Shown: positions 1 through 4,675 of the stretch, one piece after another
Position numbering within the stretch: position 1 is the first letter of the stretch
Layout: the number at the start of each line of letters is the position of its first letter
Assembly: GCA_027064245.1 (NCBI GenBank)
Contig: JAMOPZ010000487.1
Coordinates: forward strand, 1-5,168
DNA length: 5,168 nucleotides
Source: Campylobacterales bacterium
GTDB lineage: Bacteria > Campylobacterota > Campylobacteria > Campylobacterales > Arcobacteraceae
Direction of reading: 5' to 3'
The notes under the pieces: model-generated
What the model was told of the DNA's origin: nothing
The model's input: the letters and a program-made list of their open reading frames with translations, nothing else
Databases searched by the model: none
Translations under genes and position numbers: made by a program

Positions 1-106
1 TACTGCTTGTACCAATAGCAACCATTATCATACCAAGTAGTGCAAAAAGTATCTGTTTTTTATAGTTTTTATAATATGGTAAATATTGTAATATAAATTG
101 TTTCAG
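1..106 (-). CDS. MsbA-like ABC exporter, N-terminal fragment with probable CTG start
   Basis: Partial gene running off the left edge; 35 codons are visible, with no stop. The translation reads (M)KQFILQYLPYYKNYKKQ and continues into a hydrophobic stretch (about residues 19-33, ILFALLGMIMVAIG) ending TSS. A short amphipathic lead with Tyr-Tyr-Lys-x-Tyr, then the first transmembrane helix, is how MsbA-type lipid A/phospholipid flippases and related half-size ABC exporters begin in this phylum. They sit in the inner membrane and fuse a six-helix permease to an ATPase, which here lies outside the window. The frame has a stop at 122-124 and no ATG before residue 26, which is inside the helix. CTG at 104-106 is preceded by an AAAGGAA ribosome binding site (111-117) at 4-5 nt, so I chose it as start. 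It follows thiG by 35 nt and is probably cotranscribed. Assignment to the ABC exporter family is reasonable; MsbA specifically is inference. Confidence 0.62.
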   Translation of the reverse strand, partial: MKQFILQYLPYYKNYKKQILFALLGMIMVAIGTSS

Positions 107-110
107 ATTA

Positions 111-117
111 TTCCTTT
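111..117 (-). promoter_or_regulatory. Ribosome binding site fixing a CTG start
   Basis: On the minus strand AAAGGAA lies 4-5 nt before CTG at 104-106. The same heptamer precedes the DUF2018 gene's ATG at 2180, so it is a used motif in this operon. It supports CTG over the only other in-frame upstream option, ATT at 119-121, which has no such motif ahead of it. Confidence 0.6.
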
Positions 118-141
118 TAATTTAATTTGGTATTATTAATA

Positions 142-921
142 TTAGAATTGTATTAATCCATCTACTGGAGAACTAGCTGTTGCATAAGGTTTTTTTGGAA
201 TTCTTCCTGCTTTATAGCTCATTCTTCCTGCTATTACTGCATTTTTCATAGCCGTTGCCATTAAAATAGGATCAGAAGCTTGTGCGATTGCTGTATTTGT
301 AAGTACCCCTTGTGCACCTAATTCCATAGCAATAGCTGCATCAGAGGCACATCCAACTCCAGCATCTACTATAACAGGAACACTAACTGCTTCTTTTATA
401 AAAGCTACATTATATCTATTTTGGATACCTAATCCACTTCCTATTGGAGCAGCAAGAGGCATAATAGCATCACTTCCTGCATCTTCAAGTCTTTTCGCCA
501 TAATAGGATCATCACTTGTATATGTCATTATAGTAAAACCATCTTTTTTTAGCACTTCACAAGCTTTTATTGTCTCTAATACATCTGGATACAAAGTTTT
601 TTGTGCATCACCTATAACTTCAAGTTTAATTATATCAATACCTGTAGCTTCTCTCATTAGTCTAAAAGTGGTTATTGCTTCTTCGGCTGTAAAGCATCCT
701 GCACTATTTGGAAGAAGTTTAATATTTGTATCCTTAAAATAATCAAGAAGATTTTCTTCATTTGGATTTGTTATATTTACTCTTCGTATAGCTACAGTTA
801 TAAGTTCACTTCCACTAGCTATTGTTGCTTCTCTTGTAGTGGTAAAATCTTTATATTTTCCACTACCTACTATTAATCTACTATTAAACTCATATTTTCC
901 TATTTTTAAAATATTATCCAT
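142..921 (-). CDS. thiG: Thiazole synthase ThiG
   Basis: Full-length, 259 residues, the usual ThiG size. ThiG is a cytoplasmic TIM-barrel enzyme that builds the thiazole phosphate of thiamine from 1-deoxy-D-xylulose 5-phosphate, dehydroglycine and the sulfur carried as ThiS thiocarboxylate. Family landmarks are all present: SRLIVGSGKY near residues 14-23, the NSAGCFTAEEA loop (72-82), the Schiff-base lysine in IIKLEVIGD (K99), PLAAPIGSGLG (155-165) and VDAGVGCASDAA (185-196) of the phosphate-binding end of the barrel. ATG at 919-921 has an AAGG motif 8 nt upstream (930-933). The gene lies between a polyprenyl synthase and an ABC exporter. The usual partners thiS, thiH and thiF are not in the window, so the rest of the pathway must be encoded elsewhere. 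No TPP riboswitch is recognisable in the 69 nt upstream. Identification is very secure. Confidence 0.97.
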   Translation of the reverse strand: MDNILKIGKYEFNSRLIVGSGKYKDFTTTREATIASGSELITVAIRRVNITNPNEENLLDYFKDTNIKLLPNSAGCFTAEEAITTFRLMREATGIDIIKLEVIGDAQKTLYPDVLETIKACEVLKKDGFTIMTYTSDDPIMAKRLEDAGSDAIMPLAAPIGSGLGIQNRYNVAFIKEAVSVPVIVDAGVGCASDAAIAMELGAQGVLTNTAIAQASDPILMATAMKNAVIAGRMSYKAGRIPKKPYATASSPVDGLIQF

Positions 922-963
922 ATCTTTTACCTTTTTTATTTTTTTGTAATACTATCTAAATTT

Positions 964-985
964 TTATATTATCTAAATAATATAA
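964..985. repeat. All-A/T inverted repeat between ispB-like gene and thiG
   Basis: TTATATTAT (964-972) and ATAATATAA (977-985) form a perfect 9-bp stem around the 4-nt loop CTAA. It lies 6 bp past the end of the polyprenyl synthase gene. The stem has no G-C pair, and on the minus strand no T-run follows it, so it is a poor terminator. It could be a dyad in the thiG upstream region or chance in such A+T-rich DNA. A direct repeat, TATCTAAAT at 953-961 and 970-978 (17-bp period), overlaps it. Confidence 0.4.
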
Positions 986-990
986 TTATA

Positions 991-1887
991 CTAAAATTCT
1001 CTATTTATCATAGATTCCATTATATAAACTAAATCTTGATTATTATAATTAACAATAGATTTTATAGCTATATTTCCTAAATCTTGAGCCAATTTTATAG
1101 AATCTTCTAAAGAATTTGTAGATTTAAACTGCTCTTTTAACCAAGTAGCCTCTTTGGCCGATAACTCTTTTTTATATAAAGATTTTAAATACTCTTTATT
1201 TTCAACTCTTTGATATAAAAATAGATAAGGGATAGTTACTTTCCCCTCTACAAAATCTAAAAGTGCTGGTTTTCCTAGTGTTGAGCTATCTTGTGTAATA
1301 TCAAGTATATCATCAATCATCTGAAAAGCAAGACCAAGATTTTTACCATATAATGCAAAAGCATCTTTATCTTTATTTGCTAAGATTGCAGCTGATGCAG
1401 CACTAGCTTCTATTAAAGATGCTGTTTTTTTGTATATCATATCAAGATATTTGTCATAACTTATATTAAAATCTTTTGTTAAATCAACATCTAGCATCTC
1501 ACCTACACTTAAAAGTGTTACTGCATTTGATATTGTATATGCTATTTCTTTATCCATAAATGTTAATTGTGTAAATGCTTTTGAATACAAAATATCACCA
1601 AACATAATAGATGTTTTATTATCAAACAAAGCATTAATACTTGGTTTTCCTCTTCTTGTATAGGCTTCATCTATTACATCATCGTGTAAAAGTGAAGCAG
1701 CATGAATCATCTCTACAACTGCACAAAGTTCTATTGATTGTTGTGAGATTCCTGCTATTTTTAAAATCAATTTACTTCTTAACATTTTTCCAGTTGCTAA
1801 TAGATCTAATAATTCTAACGATTTTGGATCATTTATATCTTCTACAAACTCTTTTATTTGATCTTTTACTTGACTTAGCTCTTCCAT
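991..1887 (-). CDS. ispB: Long-chain polyprenyl diphosphate synthase (IspB-like)
   Basis: 298 residues, full length for the trans-isoprenyl diphosphate synthase family. The enzyme condenses isopentenyl diphosphate onto an allylic primer to make the long polyprenyl tail of quinones; in this phylum that would be menaquinone. Visible motifs are GKMLRS (33-38, substrate binding), the first Asp-rich motif DDVID (69-73) followed by RRG (78-80), KKT (153-155), and the second Asp-rich motif MIDDILD (190-196), all Mg-diphosphate ligands. The residues 4 and 5 before the first motif are small (S65, A64), as in long-chain rather than farnesyl synthases, where aromatic residues stop growth. Exact chain length cannot be read off. 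Its ATG begins 2 nt after the stop of the upstream DUF2018 gene. The only SD-like motif is GAGG about 14 nt upstream, inside that gene, so translational coupling is likely. In Helicobacter and Campylobacter relatives ispB is usually followed by hemA; here thiG follows instead. Confidence 0.92.
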   Translation of the reverse strand: MEELSQVKDQIKEFVEDINDPKSLELLDLLATGKMLRSKLILKIAGISQQSIELCAVVEMIHAASLLHDDVIDEAYTRRGKPSINALFDNKTSIMFGDILYSKAFTQLTFMDKEIAYTISNAVTLLSVGEMLDVDLTKDFNISYDKYLDMIYKKTASLIEASAASAAILANKDKDAFALYGKNLGLAFQMIDDILDITQDSSTLGKPALLDFVEGKVTIPYLFLYQRVENKEYLKSLYKKELSAKEATWLKEQFKSTNSLEDSIKLAQDLGNIAIKSIVNYNNQDLVYIMESMINREF

Positions 1888-1889
1888 TT

Positions 1890-2180
1890 TTAACTATCTA
1901 GCCTCATTACAATATTTCCTGTAAATTCAACATATAAACCTTTTTTATGTTGTTCTACTTCTGTAGTATTAGTAAAAATATGATTTTGTATCATTCTATC
2001 TATATCTTGATCTGGATAAGCAAGCTCAAGTATCTGCTCCATAGCTGCAAATTTTTCTACTATTTTATCAAATTCATCTTTTACAATCTCTTCATTTGCT
2101 TGAGTTGCTATATCATGATATTTTGATGATGGAGTTCCCCCAAAAAGATTATCTTCATCTTCAAATAATGCTTCATACAT
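1890..2180 (-). CDS. DUF2018 family protein (HP0242-like)
   Basis: 96-residue acidic, largely helical protein with no signal peptide or membrane segment. The N terminus MYEALFEDEDNLFGG followed by SSKYHDI matches my memory of DUF2018, a small family restricted to Campylobacterota. The Helicobacter pylori member HP0242 was crystallised as an intertwined, pseudo-knotted homodimer; its cellular role is not known to me. Residues about 20-55 (NEEIVKDEFDKIVEKFAAMEQILELA) have the heptad-like spacing of long helices that could pack in such a dimer. ATG at 2178-2180 has an AAAGGAA ribosome binding site 6 nt upstream. It is first in the leftward operon and stops 2 nt before the polyprenyl synthase ATG. 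The H. pylori genome also places HP0242 close to ispB (HP0240), so the neighbourhood is old. Family call is fairly sure; function is unknown. Confidence 0.82.
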   Translation of the reverse strand: MYEALFEDEDNLFGGTPSSKYHDIATQANEEIVKDEFDKIVEKFAAMEQILELAYPDQDIDRMIQNHIFTNTTEVEQHKKGLYVEFTGNIVMRLDS

Positions 2181-2184
2181 AGTA

Positions 2185-2192
2185 ATTCCTTT
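2185..2192 (-). promoter_or_regulatory. Ribosome binding site of the DUF2018 gene
   Basis: AAAGGAAT on the minus strand, 4-6 nt before the ATG at 2180. Good match to the anti-Shine-Dalgarno sequence; it supports this start for the first gene of the operon. Confidence 0.7.
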
Positions 2193-2205
2193 TATTTTTT
2201 TAAGG

Positions 2206-2211
2206 AGTATA
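2206..2211 (-). promoter_or_regulatory. Candidate -10 box of the DUF2018-ispB-thiG-exporter operon
   Basis: Read on the minus strand this is TATACT, five of six matches to TATAAT. Transcription would start near 2199, giving a leader of about 19 nt that contains the ribosome binding site. No convincing -35 box is seen (TTGTAA lies upstream at a 19-bp spacing), which is normal for sigma-70 promoters of this phylum. Prediction by eye only. Confidence 0.45.
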
Positions 2212-2324
2212 CCAAATATTTTATTAAAAATTACAAAACAACTATATTTAATTTTTTAATAAGTTAATCACATCTTATTCACTTAATCTAATTTCTCTTA
2301 AAATAGTATAAAATATAGTTTAAA

Positions 2325-2344
2325 TTTATATTAATTTATATTAA
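2325..2344. repeat. Perfect tandem 10-bp direct repeat
   Basis: TTTATATTAA occurs twice head to tail (2325-2334 and 2335-2344). The 10-bp period puts both copies on the same face of the helix, as in some regulator binding sites, but the unit is pure A/T and could be replication slippage or chance. It starts about 12 bp downstream of a plus-strand TATAAA box at 2307-2312. Confidence 0.6.
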
Positions 2345-2361
2345 AAGAAATTATTTACAAC

Positions 2362-2403
2362 AATAAAGTAAATCCTTTATTTAAAGGCTTTATTAGAGTT
2401 TTT
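2362..2403 (+). terminator. Bulged hairpin followed by T-rich tract (possible terminator)
   Basis: AATAAAG (2362-2368) pairs perfectly with CTTTATT (2388-2394). Inside it CCTTT (2374-2378) pairs with AAAGG (2383-2387) around ATTT. The two stems stack on the right strand and leave a 5-nt bulge TAAAT (2369-2373) on the left. GTTTTTATTTT follows from 2398. This is terminator-shaped for a plus-strand transcript, yet no plus-strand gene lies upstream, since the neighbour on the left is on the minus strand. It could end a small RNA or attenuate the Sel1 gene leader, or be a chance fold. Confidence 0.35.
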
Positions 2404-2474
2404 ATTTTGATACAAGCTAATATTCAGAAATGTTTTTTAAATCTATTTATATTTAATTATTAAGCAATTTAAGA

Positions 2475-2494
2475 TATACTTAGATATAGATAAT
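2475..2494 (+). promoter_or_regulatory. Candidate promoter region of the Sel1 gene
   Basis: Two -10-like boxes lie here, TATACT (2475-2480) and GATAAT (2489-2494), each five of six matches to TATAAT. They would give leaders of roughly 43 and 29 nt ahead of the ATG at 2530. No good -35 is visible. Which one is used cannot be decided from sequence. Confidence 0.35.
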
Positions 2495-2518
2495 TACACT
2501 TATGTGCCAAACTATATA

Positions 2519-2524
2519 AAGGAG
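2519..2524 (+). promoter_or_regulatory. Ribosome binding site of the Sel1-repeat gene
   Basis: AAGGAG, a near-perfect Shine-Dalgarno sequence, 5 nt (TTTTT) before the ATG at 2530. It fixes that start. Confidence 0.8.
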
Positions 2525-2529
2525 TTTTT

Positions 2530-3159
2530 ATGTTAAAATTGATTATTTTCTTATTGATATTTTTTAACTATTGTTTCTCTGTAAACTATTTAATAGATGA
2601 TATATCAAACTTAAAAAGATTATCAAAATTAAATGATCAAGAAGCTATATTTAAACTAGGTACAATATATTATAAAGGAGAACTTACAAAACAAAATCTT
2701 GATCTTTCATTATATTATTTTAAAAAGATTAAAAAAAATAATATAAAAGCACAATATAATATAGCATCTATTTTTGCAAATAAAAAATATAAAGGTTTTA
2801 ATAGACAAAAAGCTTTTAAGATATACTTAAAATTAGCACAAGAGGATTATCCTCCTGCTCAAAATATGGTAGGATTATATTTTTTATATGGGGTTGGAGT
2901 TCAAAAAGATTATACAAAAGCAAAAAAATGGTTTGAGTATGCTTTTTTTGAACATAACTATATAAAAGCTGGATGTAATCTTGCTTATATATATACTTAT
3001 GGTAAAGGTGTAATAGTAAATCTTGGACGAGCTAGAAAATTAGTAAAAAAAGGTTATACAAAGCATATATCAAGATGTATTAAAATATATAATGATTTTA
3101 ATCTTTATAAATACAAAGAAGATAAAGGTTTTAAATTTGGGTATTATAAAAATTTTTAG
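2530..3159 (+). CDS. Exported Sel1-repeat protein
   Basis: 209-residue, strongly basic protein. Residues 1-17 form a signal peptide (MLKLIIFLLIFFNYCFS), probably cut after S17. A Cys sits at 15 but the context FNYC is not a proper lipobox. The rest is about four Sel1-like helical repeats of roughly 36 residues: 36-69 (with LGTIYYKGE), 71-105, 106-141 (with VGLYFLYGVGVQKDYTKAKKWFEYA, the clearest one) and 144-177 (with LAYIYTYGKGV). Sel1 repeats are protein-binding solenoids; exported members in Helicobacter and Campylobacter include the Hcp cysteine-rich proteins. This one lacks the regular disulfide-forming Cys pairs of Hcp, with only C149 and C183 in the mature part. The tail from about 184 (IYNDFNLYKYKEDKGFKFGYYKNF) is rich in Lys, Tyr and Phe. 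It is more A+T-rich than the operon to its left, which may indicate accessory DNA. Binding partner and role are unknown; a periplasmic scaffold is the plain reading. Confidence 0.85.
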   Translation: MLKLIIFLLIFFNYCFSVNYLIDDISNLKRLSKLNDQEAIFKLGTIYYKGELTKQNLDLSLYYFKKIKKNNIKAQYNIASIFANKKYKGFNRQKAFKIYLKLAQEDYPPAQNMVGLYFLYGVGVQKDYTKAKKWFEYAFFEHNYIKAGCNLAYIYTYGKGVIVNLGRARKLVKKGYTKHISRCIKIYNDFNLYKYKEDKGFKFGYYKNF

Positions 3160-3170
3160 ATATTTTTAGG

Positions 3171-3190
3171 AAAGATTGATTATAATCTTT
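3171..3190. repeat. Inverted repeat overlapping the helicase promoter
   Basis: AAAGATT (3171-3177) and AATCTTT (3184-3190) form a perfect 7-bp dyad around GATTAT, extendable by two G-T pairs (3169-3170 with 3191-3192). The right arm overlaps the -10 box at 3181-3186. It could be an operator, or, with the T-run at 3188-3192, a weak terminator for the Sel1 gene. The stem has one G-C pair, so terminator strength would be low. Confidence 0.45.
3181..3186 (+). promoter_or_regulatory. -10 box of the helicase gene, implying a leaderless mRNA
   Basis: Perfect TATAAT, followed by CTTTTT and then ATG at 3193. A start site 7 nt past the box falls on the A of the ATG. Upstream there are two TTTTTAG tracts at 3153-3159 and 3163-3169, exactly 10 bp apart, matching the phased T-tracts that replace the -35 box in Campylobacterota sigma-70 promoters. 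The only SD-like sequence, AGGA (3168-3171), is 21 nt from the ATG, too far to serve it. Confidence 0.5.
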
Positions 3191-3192
3191 TT

Positions 3193-4620
3193 ATGTTAAA
3201 AAATATTCAAAAACAGCTTCAGGATCTTTATAAACAAAAAGAGTCAATTGAAAGTGAAATAAAAAAGCTAGAAAAACAAATACATCTTCAAATAAAAAGT
3301 TTTATAACTTTAAGTGATGCCATATATATAAATAAGCTTTATTTATCTAGTAGTTTAATCAACTCTTTAAAAGAACTAGCTAGTTTTGAAAATCCACAAG
3401 TTCAAATACTACAAAATCTTAGAAAACCACTTTATAATACCCCTAGAGTTATAAATACTTATGAAGATACAAAAGAGGAGCTATCGCTTCCTAGAGGACT
3501 TATGAGAGATGTTATAACACTTTTTAAACAACATAATCTAAATACAACTTTTATAGACAATAGATTTACAAAACCAGTAACTTTTAACTCTATATCTTTA
3601 CAGCCAAGAGATCAACAATTAAGCGCTATAGAGCATATATTAAAAAAAGATTTTTCTATATTTGTAGCACCTCCTGGATATGGAAAGACATTTATAGGTG
3701 CAAAAATTATAGAGCAAAGAGGTGTAAATACACTTGTAATTGTAAATAAAAATATGTTATTAGATCAATGGATAGATAGATTTGTACAATATTTTGGATA
3801 TACAAAAAAAGAGATAGGTTTTTTGGGAAAAAGTAAAAATAAACTAAATTTTACACTTGATATAGCTACTATGCAAAGCTTAAAAAATAATGCAGATTTA
3901 ATAAAAAAATATAGTTTTGTTATAGTTGATGAGTGTCATCATATACCTGCTATTACTTTTGAGAAGATTATTAAAAAATTTAGTGGAAAATATATTTTAG
4001 GTCTTAGTGCAACACCTAGAAGAAAAGATGGATTAGAACAACTTTTATTTCATCAATTAGGCCATATATCATATGAGATAAAAAATAAAAAAACTTTTAC
4101 AAATAAACTAAAAGTTATAGAAGATGATACCATAGGTGATGTAGATAGTTTTGCAGATCTATTAAATGAGATAACTATAAATGATAAAAGAAATCAGCTT
4201 ATAATAGATCTTATAAAAGAGTACAAACATAGAAAAATACTTGTATTAACAGATAGAATAGAACATATAGAAAATCTTGAATTACTTTTTAAATATGAAA
4301 ATTTTAATTATATTCCTATTCATGGTGCATTAAAAAAAGATATTCAAGAGGCAAATATGAAAAAAATAGAAACATCATCATTAGTATTAGCAACTACCTC
4401 TTTTTTTGGAGAAGGTATAGACTTTGCTCATTTAGATACTGTTATATTTACTATGCCAATATCTTATTATGGAAGATTAGTTCAATACTTAGGTCGCATA
4501 GGAAGAGGTGGAGATGATAGTTTAGCCATAGATATACTTGATATTAGAAATCGTTTTGCTCTTAGTAGTTTTAAAAAACGAAAAGATGGATATAAACAGC
4601 TTCATTATACACGATTATAA
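3193..4620 (+). CDS. Superfamily 2 DEAD/DEAH-type helicase with TOTE-like N-terminal region
   Basis: 475 residues. Residues 1-35 are a charged coiled coil (QKQLQDLYKQKESIESEIKK and following). Residues 45-125 hold a segment with LASFENPQVQ (62-71), YNTPRVI (81-87) and LSLPRGLMRDV (97-107). This resembles the stretch that precedes the helicase in the large TOTE-type primase-helicase proteins and in their stand-alone relatives. The two RecA-like domains follow: Q-motif-like LQPRDQQ (136-142), Walker A APPGYGKT (159-166), motif Ia region TLVIVNK (180-186), Walker B DECHH (246-250), motif III LSATPRRKDG (271-280), motif IV region ILVLTDR (349-355), motif V TTSFFGEGIDF (401-411) and motif VI QYLGRIGRGG (431-440). 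All ATP-binding and arginine-finger residues are intact, so it should be an active ATPase and probable nucleic-acid translocase. No nuclease, primase or methylase domain is visible. It starts 33 nt after the Sel1 gene, possibly from its own promoter. The ATG has no Shine-Dalgarno at normal spacing. A DNA repair or defence role is possible but not shown. Confidence 0.9.
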   Translation: MLKNIQKQLQDLYKQKESIESEIKKLEKQIHLQIKSFITLSDAIYINKLYLSSSLINSLKELASFENPQVQILQNLRKPLYNTPRVINTYEDTKEELSLPRGLMRDVITLFKQHNLNTTFIDNRFTKPVTFNSISLQPRDQQLSAIEHILKKDFSIFVAPPGYGKTFIGAKIIEQRGVNTLVIVNKNMLLDQWIDRFVQYFGYTKKEIGFLGKSKNKLNFTLDIATMQSLKNNADLIKKYSFVIVDECHHIPAITFEKIIKKFSGKYILGLSATPRRKDGLEQLLFHQLGHISYEIKNKKTFTNKLKVIEDDTIGDVDSFADLLNEITINDKRNQLIIDLIKEYKHRKILVLTDRIEHIENLELLFKYENFNYIPIHGALKKDIQEANMKKIETSSLVLATTSFFGEGIDFAHLDTVIFTMPISYYGRLVQYLGRIGRGGDDSLAIDILDIRNRFALSSFKKRKDGYKQLHYTRL

Positions 4621-4643
4621 ATTAATAATTAAGTTATTTCAAG

Positions 4644-4649
4644 TATAAT
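4644..4649 (+). promoter_or_regulatory. -10 box of the Dabb-PpnP gene
   Basis: Perfect TATAAT 26 nt before the ATG at 4676. A start near 4656 would give a leader of about 20 nt that contains the GGGG ribosome binding site. No -35 is recognisable, as usual for this phylum. It implies the gene is transcribed separately from the helicase. Confidence 0.5.
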
Positions 4650-4664
4650 AAACCAATAAAAAAA

Positions 4665-4668
4665 GGGG
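4665..4668 (+). promoter_or_regulatory. Ribosome binding site of the Dabb-PpnP gene
   Basis: GGGGA preceded by seven A's, 7 nt before the ATG at 4676. It picks out this plus-strand start. Confidence 0.65.
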
Positions 4669-4675
4669 ATAAAAA

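Larger units (their letters stand above)
2181..2529. other. Intergenic region between divergent genes
   Basis: 349 bp of very A+T-rich DNA separating the leftward housekeeping operon from the rightward Sel1 gene. It holds the leftward promoter and ribosome binding site near 2185-2211, an inverted repeat AATAAG/CTTATT (2258-2263, 2274-2279, 10-nt loop), a plus-strand TATAAA box (2307-2312), a perfect tandem 10-bp repeat (2325-2344), a bulged hairpin (2362-2394) and candidate promoters and the ribosome binding site of the Sel1 gene (2475-2524). Apart from a five-codon ATG frame at 2502-2519 whose stop touches the Sel1 ribosome binding site, I see no small gene with its own start signals, and no tRNA or known riboswitch. 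Confidence 0.7.

Noticed and set aside
922..990. TPP riboswitch upstream of thiG
   Set aside because: The gap is only 69 nt, shorter than a TPP aptamer plus expression platform, and lacks the conserved CUGAGA core on the minus strand.
1641..1901. An 86-codon plus-strand open frame within the polyprenyl synthase gene
   Set aside because: It is antisense to a gene with intact Asp-rich motifs. The product is a Leu/Phe-rich artefact of the reverse complement of A+T-rich codons.
2258..2279. AATAAG/CTTATT inverted repeat as a CRP/FNR-type operator
   Set aside because: The arms do not match TGTGA-N6-TCACA or TTGAT-N4-ATCAA. A 6-bp A/T-rich dyad with a 10-nt gap is weak evidence.
2502..2519. Five-codon frame ATG TGC CAA ACT ATA TAA ending at the Sel1 ribosome binding site, as a regulatory leader peptide
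   Set aside because: It has no ribosome binding site of its own and no run of a single amino acid, and ATG-to-stop frames this short are expected by chance here.
2530..2580. Sel1 protein as a lipoprotein with Cys15 as the acylated residue
   Set aside because: The sequence before the Cys is FNY, not the L-[AS]-[GA] type lipobox, so an ordinary signal peptidase I site after S17 fits better.
2530..4620. Sel1 protein plus helicase as a complete anti-phage defence system
   Set aside because: No nuclease, methylase, toxin or sensor domain is present, the Sel1 protein has a signal peptide, and the two genes may have separate promoters. The claim would go beyond the sequence.
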